Part shown: piece after piece, positions 16,716 to 23,775 of the stretch
How the letters are laid out: the number at the start of each line of letters is the position of its first letter
How positions within the stretch are numbered: the first letter of the stretch is position 1
Source: an uncultured Spirochaetaceae bacterium
GTDB taxonomy: Bacteria > Spirochaetota > Spirochaetia > Treponematales > Treponemataceae
Length of the DNA: 48,494 nt
Reading direction: 5' to 3'
Assembly (NCBI GenBank): GCA_902797305.1
Contig: CADBSK010000042.1
Coordinates: forward strand, 1-48,494
The notes under the pieces: generated by a model
What the model was told of the DNA's origin: nothing
The model's database searches: none
Seen by the model: only the letters and a program-made list of their open reading frames with translations
Made by a program: the position numbers and the translations under genes

Positions 16716-18035
16716 TTAATTAAACCTCTGAACTGCAACGGAATAAATGTCTTCAATAAGTTTAATACCGCCGCGATAGCCTGCGTAAGAAGTATCCATT
16801 ACAACCCTATCCTGGAAAGGCCATGAAATATTCAAAAAGTTTCCCTTAAGTTCATCGGTGAGTTCTTTGTCAAAGTAACTTCCAAGAACTAAAGGATATC
16901 CGTGATAGTCATGGTTACGTATTTCTTCGTGAATTACATAACTGTCTGTTGTAAAGACTGCTTCTGCCTCAATGCCATAGTTAAGTTTTTTAAACTCGTC
17001 TGCAATTAAAGCCTGATATTCTTTTGGTGTATCATCGGTTATAAACTGTTTAGCAGGAAAAAGTCCAAGATCATTTACAAGGAACTTTGTTACAGCCAGA
17101 GCATACTGGGCATCTGCTACCACAGAAAACTGTTTGTTTATTACGCGATTTTCAAGAAAGAGATCTGCATAGCGTTCAATAAGGTAGTAAAAGTATTTTT
17201 CATGCTCCGAAATTACAGCTTCTACCTTATCTGACTGCACGCCAGCTGCTTCTCCAACAGCCCTCAAAAACTTGCTGGTCTCTGTAGCTCCAACAGGTAA
17301 AACAGGATAATGAAGATATGGAGTTCCAAACTTCTTTTCAAGTTTCTGAACGTTCTTTAATCCGACCCAAGGAGAAACCAGAAGGTTCAAACTTGCCTTT
17401 GGAAGAAGGTCTATATTTTTAATTCCTCGGTCATAACCAAAGATTGTATTTGGAGTAAGTCCCAGTTCACGTACAAGATTTTCCAGTTCCCCAAGGTTTC
17501 CAAGCCAGAATAAATCCTGATAAGGAACATCTGCCCAGATGTTTACAAGGCCAGGAATCTTTTCAGTGTCTTTTCCATTAACTCCTTCAACTTTTGGAAG
17601 ATACTGCTCAATGATTGCATCAATCACCTGCTCGTGTCCCTTGTAGTTATTCCCCTTAAATCCTGCAGTGCTTGCATAGATTACAGGCTTAGAAGCATCC
17701 TCAAACTGGCTTACGATTTCACCAGAATCATCTCCTACAATTTCAGGAATACAGCCTGTAAGGACAACATAAAGGTCTGCATCAATTACCTTGAGGGCAT
17801 TTTCTATAGTGCTCTTAAGTTTTTTTGTTCCTCCAAAAACAACATCTTTTTCATTGATGCTGGTACAAGGGAAAATATTTGGAGAAAAATATCCTGAACT
17901 TCCAGTTGTGTCAGAAAGTTTCTGGGCACATCCAGGTCCTGAATGTAAAACCGGTATTGCCCTCGTTATTGCCTGTACTGTCTGCATAGAAGCAAGGGCA
18001 CATTTATATCTTTGTTTATCAAGTAACTTTGCCAT
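16716..18035 (-). CDS. Nitrogenase-like subunit, NifK type (first copy)
   Basis: A 439-residue nitrogenase component 1 protein. Cysteines C12 (YKCALASMQTV), C36 (HSGPGCAQKL) and C95 (LTGCIPEIVGDD) fit the three P-cluster ligands of NifK; C57 (IFPCT) is also shared with the second copy. It lacks the long N-terminal extension of NifK. It starts 24 bp after the NifD-like gene, as expected for a DK pair, with LysR directly after. Motifs such as GFKGNNYKGHE and LTPNTIFG recur in both K copies. It should form an alpha2-beta2 complex with the 18060-19529 product and receive electrons from the NifH-like protein. Confidence 0.9.
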   Translation of the reverse strand: MAKLLDKQRYKCALASMQTVQAITRAIPVLHSGPGCAQKLSDTTGSSGYFSPNIFPCTSINEKDVVFGGTKKLKSTIENALKVIDADLYVVLTGCIPEIVGDDSGEIVSQFEDASKPVIYASTAGFKGNNYKGHEQVIDAIIEQYLPKVEGVNGKDTEKIPGLVNIWADVPYQDLFWLGNLGELENLVRELGLTPNTIFGYDRGIKNIDLLPKASLNLLVSPWVGLKNVQKLEKKFGTPYLHYPVLPVGATETSKFLRAVGEAAGVQSDKVEAVISEHEKYFYYLIERYADLFLENRVINKQFSVVADAQYALAVTKFLVNDLGLFPAKQFITDDTPKEYQALIADEFKKLNYGIEAEAVFTTDSYVIHEEIRNHDYHGYPLVLGSYFDKELTDELKGNFLNISWPFQDRVVMDTSYAGYRGGIKLIEDIYSVAVQRFN

Positions 18036-18059
18036 AATAACCTCTGCTTAGGGGCTTTT

Positions 18060-19529
18060 TTATTTATTTGTCTTTTCAAAAAATTCGTCTACGTTCTGCT
18101 GGTACCACCAGTCGGTATACGGAAGCTTTACCCGGCTTGCAAGATTCTGTTCAAAACTTCTGTTGCGAATTGAATCTAGAATTGACTTTGCAAATTCCAG
18201 AGTATGTTTGTAGCCAAAAATCATGTATTCGTCGGCAACATAAACCGCACTGGTTCCATTTTTAATTGCCCATACAGTAGATCCCGGATGACGGGACAGA
18301 TACAAATCTGGCTTAAACTTATGAAGAATGTTCATAACTTCGTAGTTCTGCTGGTCAGAAACGCTTGCCTCAAAGTTAATGTTGTTCTCCAGAAGGTACT
18401 TCATACTTGGAGGTACATCACCGTTTTCATATTTTTTATCGTAGTGCCATGCAAGAGCCCATACTACTTCTATTCCAAGTTCGTTAAGGACGCGGCTTAC
18501 TTCAAATGTGTATCCAGGTCCCATTCCGATTACCGCACGAAGTCCCTTAAGTTCCTTTTTGATTTCTTCAATCTGAGGAAGGTAGATAGCCCGCTGCTCT
18601 GCAATGTATTTTTCTATTTTTTCAGATCTGCCTGTTACGCGGCCAATTTCGCGAAGCCAGCTTTCAAATCCCACTATTCCACACTGGTTAATCGAGCGAA
18701 CATATGGAACACCGTATTTTTCTTCAAGACCGTTTCCAAGATAGTTTCCCAAAGTTCCACAGATACAAGTTGTAGCAAGGGATTCTGAAATATGACTCAG
18801 TTCTTCCACCGTTGAATTACAGTAAAGGAATACAGGATCTAGGTCGAAGTTTTTAAAAATCTCAATAATTTCAGGTCTTGCGCTTTCATAAAAGTTCTTA
18901 AAGTTGATTTTATTTGATTTAATTCCTTCTCTAGGAGGCTGAACAATAGAACTTAAAACTGCATGATCTGCAATGTCAAAGCCGGTTGCCCATATTCTAG
19001 ACTTAAACCCTTCACAATGAACGGCAACAACAGGAACGTCTATTTCTTCCTTTACTTCGTCAACAACGCTATCAATATCTTCTCCAATAATACCTGTTGC
19101 ACATGAAGAAGAAACAAAAATTGCCTTTGGTGAATAGCGACGGTTTACTTCCAGAATGATTTTTCGTAAATCATTTGTAGAACCAAAAATCGTATCCTTT
19201 TCGTTCATGTCTGTTCCAACATAAACGGTGCTGGTTGTAACTCCCCTTTTTTTTGCCATTACCTTGTTAAGGTAGTAGTTTCCTGCCGTAGCAACGGAAC
19301 AACCTGCAGGGCCGTGGTGTATAATTGCCACATCCCTTATTGCCGCAAGCTGACTGAGTCCACAGGAAGAAAGACATGTACTAGACTGACTAAAGCATCT
19401 TGAACACCCTTTTAAGTTTCCGCATTCAGTCTGTTCCGCCAGATCTTTTAAGTTTCCAATGTAGCCAGTAATGGACCCAATTCTGTTTTCGCGGGTAGCT
19501 ACATTTGAAGAATTTGTATTAATTGCCAT
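18060..19529 (-). CDS. Nitrogenase-like subunit, NifD type (first copy)
   Basis: A 489-residue NifD-family catalytic subunit. P-cluster-type cysteines are C52 (SSTCLSS), C77 (HHGPAGC) and C143 (SSSCATGIIGED). C257 (CICGTLGNYLGNGLEEKYG) aligns with the FeMo-cofactor Cys, 12 residues before the EE pair as in NifD. The cofactor His is missing; the equivalent stretch reads VYVADEYMIFGY. An extra N-terminal C36-x5-C42-x2-C45 cluster is shared with the second copy. AGGAG lies five bases before the ATG. This pattern fits nitrogenase-like reductases outside N2 fixation, such as methylthio-alkane reductase, and argues against NifD proper. The substrate is inferred from context to be a sulfur compound. 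Confidence 0.9.
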   Translation of the reverse strand: MAINTNSSNVATRENRIGSITGYIGNLKDLAEQTECGNLKGCSRCFSQSSTCLSSCGLSQLAAIRDVAIIHHGPAGCSVATAGNYYLNKVMAKKRGVTTSTVYVGTDMNEKDTIFGSTNDLRKIILEVNRRYSPKAIFVSSSCATGIIGEDIDSVVDEVKEEIDVPVVAVHCEGFKSRIWATGFDIADHAVLSSIVQPPREGIKSNKINFKNFYESARPEIIEIFKNFDLDPVFLYCNSTVEELSHISESLATTCICGTLGNYLGNGLEEKYGVPYVRSINQCGIVGFESWLREIGRVTGRSEKIEKYIAEQRAIYLPQIEEIKKELKGLRAVIGMGPGYTFEVSRVLNELGIEVVWALAWHYDKKYENGDVPPSMKYLLENNINFEASVSDQQNYEVMNILHKFKPDLYLSRHPGSTVWAIKNGTSAVYVADEYMIFGYKHTLEFAKSILDSIRNRSFEQNLASRVKLPYTDWWYQQNVDEFFEKTNK

Positions 19530-19552
19530 GTTTGCTCCTATTTATAGAAGGA

Positions 19553-19618
19553 GGGGAAAGCCTTCCCCTGGCTCGCACTTCGTTGCTTGCCACCCCTTCG
19601 CCTAAGGGCTAAGCCCTT
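19553..19618 (-). other. Two intercistronic hairpins between cysK-like and nifD-like genes
   Basis: GGGGAA/TTCCCC with a 4-nt loop (19553-19568) and AAGGGCT-A-AGCCCTT (19604-19618, overlapping the upstream stop codon) flank a GC-rich stretch unlike its AT-rich neighbours. Neither has a T-run. Such hairpins can set transcript stability between an abundant upstream product and the DK genes. The stretch may also be a dispersed repeat of the genome. Confidence 0.5.
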
Positions 19619-20633
19619 AAAATCCTGCCTTACTTTCTACTTCAGGACGAATACGCTGCAAGTCTTCGCTTAAATAGCGTTCCCCGTTATCAGGTAAAAG
19701 AGGAACAATGAGTTTTCCCTTATTTTCTTCCCGTAAAGCCTGCTTAATTGCAATTGCAAGAGCAGCCCCACTAGAAGCTCCAATAAAGATTCCTTCATAG
19801 CGAGCAAGAAGATGAATGGCGCGCAAAGTTTCTGCATATGTTACAGTTTCATACTCATCCACATATTTTTCGTTAAAATTGGTTGGAGCCATAGGATTAA
19901 GCCCGTTTTCATCGTGAACTGCATGTATTCCATGGAAGCCGCCATCTTCTACGCCTTTTACAACAGGTTTTTCAACATCTTTAACATCTGGCTGGGCAAT
20001 TACAACCTTAATAGCATTATTTTTTTCTTTTAGAAATTTTCCAACTCCGTGAGTACTTCCACCAGTTCCTACTCCACCGACAAAAATGTCAATTTTGCCA
20101 TCTGTATCTTCCCAAATCTCAGGAGCGGTGTGCTTGTAGTGGGCTCCAGGATTATCAGGATTTGAAAGCTGCCAGGTAGACCATCCACCTTCTGTTGTTT
20201 CAATCATCCATTTATAAACATCTTTAAAAGCTTCAATTCCTTTTTCAAAAACGCCGGCAATAAGTTCTTCCGGAGGATTTACAAGTTCACTTCCATATGC
20301 TTCCATCAACTTTGAACGTTCTATCGAAACTCCATTCTGAACTCCCAGTTTAACCTTATAGCCTTTTGCCGCAGCCACAGAAGCAATTCCAATACCCATG
20401 TTACCGGAAGTAAATTCCACCAAAGTTGTTTTATCTGGACTGATTTCACCTCTCTTTTCTGCCTCTTCAATTATTTCTAGAGCTGCTCTGTCCTTGTGGC
20501 TTCCTGCAGGATTAAAGTATTCCAACTTACCTGCAATACGACCTTTTAAGCCAAGAGCTTTTTCAAGTCTGTGAAATTCTACGATTGGTGTATGTCCAAT
20601 AAGTTCTGTAATTGAATTGTATATATGTCCCAT
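19617..20633 (-). CDS. Cysteine-synthase-like PLP enzyme in the nitrogenase-like operon
   Basis: A 338-residue fold-type II PLP enzyme of the CysK/CBS family, which normally joins sulfide to O-acetylserine. The PLP lysine is K47 in NPAGSHKDRAA (usual SVKDR), the substrate loop is TSGNMGIG (75-82; usual TSGNTG), and the phosphate cup is GVGTGGSTHG near 187-196. The two changed residues near the active site may alter the thiol or acceptor used. It lies between the nifH-like and nifD-like genes, so it probably uses the thiol or sulfide released by the reductase to make cysteine or a related amino acid. CysK also partners the Rrf2 regulator CymR in Firmicutes. AGGAG within a repeated leader drives translation. 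Confidence 0.85.
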   Translation of the reverse strand: MGHIYNSITELIGHTPIVEFHRLEKALGLKGRIAGKLEYFNPAGSHKDRAALEIIEEAEKRGEISPDKTTLVEFTSGNMGIGIASVAAAKGYKVKLGVQNGVSIERSKLMEAYGSELVNPPEELIAGVFEKGIEAFKDVYKWMIETTEGGWSTWQLSNPDNPGAHYKHTAPEIWEDTDGKIDIFVGGVGTGGSTHGVGKFLKEKNNAIKVVIAQPDVKDVEKPVVKGVEDGGFHGIHAVHDENGLNPMAPTNFNEKYVDEYETVTYAETLRAIHLLARYEGIFIGASSGAALAIAIKQALREENKGKLIVPLLPDNGERYLSEDLQRIRPEVESKAGF

Positions 20634-20641
20634 ATAATAAT

Positions 20642-20685
20642 CTCCTGTGTAAGCCCGCCGGTCAGAGCGGGCGGTGTTCTATAGC
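20642..20685 (-). repeat. 44-bp leader repeat with hairpin and ribosome site, copy before cysK-like gene
   Basis: Identical over 44 bp to 21565-21608. On the coding strand it holds GCCCGC, 8-nt loop, GCGGGC, and ends in CACAGGAG, the ribosome site of the cysK-like gene. Two adjacent genes of one operon thus carry the same 5' element. Confidence 0.8.
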
Positions 20686-20704
20686 GAGGAATTATCCCCT
20701 AACC

Positions 20705-21608
<904 letters not shown>

Positions 21609-21644
21609 AAAGTAATCGAGTTTGCAACGCAAACGTCGCAGTTA

Positions 21645-21670
21645 AAAAAATTGCGATGCAGCAATTTTTT
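21645..21670 (-). terminator. Terminator or attenuator between nifX-like and nifH-like genes
   Basis: A perfect 10-bp inverted repeat AAAAAATTGC-N6-GCAATTTTTT. On the minus strand it reads as a hairpin ending in TTTTTTT. It would end or reduce transcription from the NifB/NifX promoter before the nifH-like gene. The GC part of the stem is short, so it may be partial. A weak -10 (TATAGA) follows it, so the H-cysK-DK part could also have its own promoter. Confidence 0.55.
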
Positions 21671-21714
21671 AGCTTTACCACTTATAAAAGCACTTTTTTC
21701 GCCGTAATTTATAT

Positions 21715-22083
21715 CTATTTGAACAAGTTCTGGATTCTGTTGTATTTCCAGACCTTTGTTACCGCATCATCTATGGAACCCGGAAGTTCCATGCAGGTTA
21801 TTCCCTTTACCACAAGATGCTGATTTGCTCCCGCTCCAATTTTTGCAGCAATTACATATTTGCAATCCGTAAATCTCACTGCACTTTTTTCCATATCAGA
21901 AATCATATGACTTCCGTCATGGCAAACCGGCTCAACCTTTCGTTCTTCAATCAGACTGTAACCTTCTTCATCATCAACAAGATAAATAAAAAACTTATCT
22001 GCCCTGCCGTAATGTCGATTTACTGTCTCACCATCAGAACTGGCAATTGCTATTCTGTACTTATAAGAATCTTCATCAGCCAT
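21715..22083 (-). CDS. NifX/NifB-C-type iron-molybdenum cofactor-binding domain protein
   Basis: A 122-residue protein of the Nitro_FeMo-Co (NifX/NafY/NifB C-terminal) family, which binds and carries nitrogenase cofactor precursors. Motifs are YRIAIASSDGETVNRHYGRA (the conserved HYGRA turn) and CKYVIAAKIGAGANQ. I set the start at 22083, an ATG overlapping the NifB stop by 8 bp (ATGGCTGA); a longer frame reading into nifB is a shadow. In many diazotrophs this domain is fused to NifB; here it is a separate, coupled gene. Confidence 0.88.
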   Translation of the reverse strand: MADEDSYKYRIAIASSDGETVNRHYGRADKFFIYLVDDEEGYSLIEERKVEPVCHDGSHMISDMEKSAVRFTDCKYVIAAKIGAGANQHLVVKGITCMELPGSIDDAVTKVWKYNRIQNLFK

Positions 22084-22948
22084 GAGAAAAATTCTCCTCA
22101 ATTCTAAAGTTTCTTGAATAAAGCAATTGACTAATCTCTTTCTTGCCGGGAATTCCAGCTGCATCTGCACGGCAATGATTACAGTGCAAGAACAAATCAA
22201 TATACTGTCCTGCTTCACGCCTTGCTTCTTCAATCTGCTGACAATCAGGTGCTTTAGCATCTTTTAGCTTGGCTGTAGGAATCAAAGGAATTATGTTATA
22301 CAACTGAGCTCCTGCTTCTGCCACTGCATAAGCAATTTCCTTTATATGATTTCCATTAATCTCCGGAACAAGAACTGTATTAACCTTTACAGTAATTCCT
22401 GCATCAGCTATCTTTTTAATTCCTGCTAACTGATTTTTGATTAGAATTTTTGCTCCTTCCACTCCTTCAATCTTTTTTCCGTGATAAATGATGTAGTCAT
22501 TCAATTTGGCTTCAATTTCCGGATCAATCGCATTTACAGTTACAGTAAGACTATCAATTCCGGCTGTAATAATTTCTTCTGCTCTTTCATCAAGCAAAAG
22601 CCCATTTGTACTCATACATTTAATCAGCTGCGGAAATTCTTTCTCAATCAACTTAAAGGTCTTAAAAGCATTATCGCTTGCAAGAGTGTCTCCCGGTCCT
22701 GCAATCCCTGCAACTTTAATCTCAGGGCTGATTGCAAGAGCCTTTTTTAGAATTTCAACTGACTCCTCAGGTTTAAGAACTTTAGAAGTAACTCCTGGTC
22801 TATTTTCTGTTAAATTAATTGAACGCTCACAAAAACGGCATGCCAGGTTACAGCCAGGACATACAGGAAGATGAATGCGACCTGCATCAGCTTTATGACC
22901 GCCAAAACATGGATGATTATTTTCTAATTCATTAAAACTTTTAGGCAC
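22076..22948 (-). CDS. NifB-like radical SAM cofactor-biosynthesis protein
   Basis: A 290-residue NifB-family radical SAM enzyme. NifB fuses two [4Fe-4S] clusters with an inserted carbide and sulfur to make NifB-co, the core of nitrogenase cofactors. It carries HPCFGGHKADAGRIHLPVCP, the C33-x3-C37-x2-C40 SAM motif (CNLACRFC), and NRPGVTSKVLKPEE. A C-terminal HCNHCRADAAGIPG matches the NifB CxxCRADAxG motif. The start is GTG with GAGGAGGAAG upstream. Its presence implies that at least one D/K pair carries a large NifB-co-derived cluster, not just [4Fe-4S]. It is the first enzyme gene after the Cys-codon leader. Confidence 0.93.
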   Translation of the reverse strand: MPKSFNELENNHPCFGGHKADAGRIHLPVCPGCNLACRFCERSINLTENRPGVTSKVLKPEESVEILKKALAISPEIKVAGIAGPGDTLASDNAFKTFKLIEKEFPQLIKCMSTNGLLLDERAEEIITAGIDSLTVTVNAIDPEIEAKLNDYIIYHGKKIEGVEGAKILIKNQLAGIKKIADAGITVKVNTVLVPEINGNHIKEIAYAVAEAGAQLYNIIPLIPTAKLKDAKAPDCQQIEEARREAGQYIDLFLHCNHCRADAAGIPGKKEISQLLYSRNFRIEENFSHG

Positions 22949-23069
22949 ACCTTCCTCCTCTAGAAATGAGCATAGTTTCCCCAGCTAAATCTTTTTAAAA
23001 GATTCTCTTATTTAGTGAAAAATTAAATCTATATTGAATTGATATTAGACGGCCTGGTAAATCCAGACT

Positions 23070-23147
23070 TTATAAGAATTGACGGCAGCAGCACATGACG
23101 CCGTTTCTATAGTTTTCGCGCACAAGTTTTTCAAAGTATGCTATCAT
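23070..23147 (-). CDS. Leader peptide with Cys-Cys-Cys run (25 aa)
   Basis: A short ORF with AGGAGG five bases before the ATG at 23147 (a tandem ATG lies at 23150). It starts MIAYFEKLVRENYRNG, then contains Met-Cys-Cys-Cys-Arg (three consecutive TGC codons, 23085-23093) and ends four codons later. It lies between a strong promoter and the nifB-like gene, about 120 bp before its start. Runs of regulatory codons in a short leader suggest sensing of charged tRNA-Cys by ribosome stalling. I see no clean terminator between leader and nifB, so control may act through an RNA fold near the nifB start. Alternatively it is a short thiol- or metal-binding peptide. Confidence 0.7.
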   Translation of the reverse strand: MIAYFEKLVRENYRNGVMCCCRQFL

Positions 23148-23164
23148 CATGTCCTCCTGTTATT

Positions 23165-23183
23165 TCCTACTAAACCGATAGGT
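23165..23183. promoter_or_regulatory. Putative Rrf2-family operator, site C (leader/NifB operon, proximal)
   Basis: TCCTA-N9-TAGGT, one mismatch from the shared repeat. It lies just after the predicted transcription start and about 8 bp before the ribosome site of the Cys leader peptide. Confidence 0.65.
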
Positions 23184-23197
23184 TAATTACATGTATA

Positions 23198-23226
23198 TTT
23201 ATACATCTTCTTACCTACCTTGTCAA
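23198..23226 (-). promoter_or_regulatory. Sigma-70-type promoter of the leader/NifB operon
   Basis: The minus strand reads TTGACA-N17-TATAAA, a near-perfect vegetative promoter. The -35 box lies inside operator site D, and operator site C lies just after the start point. Binding at either site would occlude polymerase. Confidence 0.72.
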
Positions 23227-23231
23227 TAGGT
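23213..23231. promoter_or_regulatory. Putative Rrf2-family operator, site D (leader/NifB operon, over -35)
   Basis: A perfect ACCTA-N9-TAGGT repeat that contains the -35 hexamer TTGACA of the leader/NifB promoter within its spacer. Confidence 0.72.
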
Positions 23232-23253
23232 TAAATATAATTTTCATTTTTTT

Positions 23254-23679
23254 TTAGATACAATACTCAAAACCTACTTCTTCCTGGTTTCTCAATAATA
23301 AAGACTCAAGAGTTATTCCATCTACAAAATTATTTATCAAGGCATCAAAATCTTTCCAGAATTCAGTATTTCCTGCATCACTAAAAAATGTTGAACTCAT
23401 TTCGCTATGGGAAGTCAGAGAACCTTCAACAGAACGCAATATTTCACCTACAGAATATTCACTAACCGGCTTACTAAGTCTGTAACCGCCACTGTTACCC
23501 CTAAGCCCGGTAACAAGCCCCGCTTTTCCAAGCTGTATAAGAATTTGTTCAAGATACTTAACCGAAAGATTGTGTTTGTGTGACAAAATTTTTAATGGTG
23601 TATATTTTTCAGAGTCCTGTTCAGCAAGAGTAGTCATTATTAAAAGAGCATATTGCCCACGGGTAGAAATCTTAATCAT
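23254..23679 (-). CDS. Rrf2-family transcriptional regulator (CymR-like, no Fe-S cysteines)
   Basis: A 141-residue Rrf2-family winged-helix regulator: MIKISTRGQYALLIMTTLAE, then NLSVKYLEQILIQLGKAGLV and TGLRGNSGGYRLSKP (the wing). The three clustered cysteines that hold Fe-S in IscR/NsrR are absent; the only Cys is near the C-terminus (YCI). That is the state of CymR, the cysteine-metabolism repressor that works with CysK. Two copies of the ACCTA-N9-TAGGT repeat flank its own promoter and copies occur at other promoters here, so it is the best candidate to bind that site and to be autoregulated. Whether it senses cysteine, O-acetylserine or another signal is not known. Confidence 0.9.
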   Translation of the reverse strand: MIKISTRGQYALLIMTTLAEQDSEKYTPLKILSHKHNLSVKYLEQILIQLGKAGLVTGLRGNSGGYRLSKPVSEYSVGEILRSVEGSLTSHSEMSSTFFSDAGNTEFWKDFDALINNFVDGITLESLLLRNQEEVGFEYCI

Positions 23680-23689
23680 ATATCCTCAT

Positions 23690-23708
23690 TCCTACCTAAT
23701 TAGTAGGT
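23690..23708. promoter_or_regulatory. Putative Rrf2-family operator, site E (rrf2 gene, proximal)
   Basis: TCCTA-N9-TAGGT, the same variant as site C, some 10 bp before the Rrf2 start codon. A nested CCTAC/GTAGG symmetry is also present. Confidence 0.62.
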
Positions 23709-23731
23709 AATATATATAATTACAGACTTTT

Positions 23732-23750
23732 ACCTATCATGTCAATAGGT
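23732..23750. promoter_or_regulatory. Putative Rrf2-family operator, site F (rrf2 gene, over -35)
   Basis: A perfect ACCTA-N9-TAGGT repeat enclosing TTGACA, with an imperfect -10 (TAATTA) 17 bp downstream on the minus strand. The arrangement copies the leader/NifB promoter: one operator over -35, one after the start. Confidence 0.7.
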
Positions 23751-23775
23751 AATACAATATTGAGAAATGCTTTTC

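Noticed and set aside
18204..18788. A 194-residue plus-strand ORF opposite the first nifD-like gene
   Set aside because: Antisense shadow of a gene with clear catalytic residues; composition is Phe/Cys-rich, as expected from reversed codons.
22946..22978. A 10-codon mini-ORF overlapping the nifB-like GTG start
   Set aside because: It has only a weak ribosome site and probably reflects chance; I kept the stronger Cys-codon leader instead.
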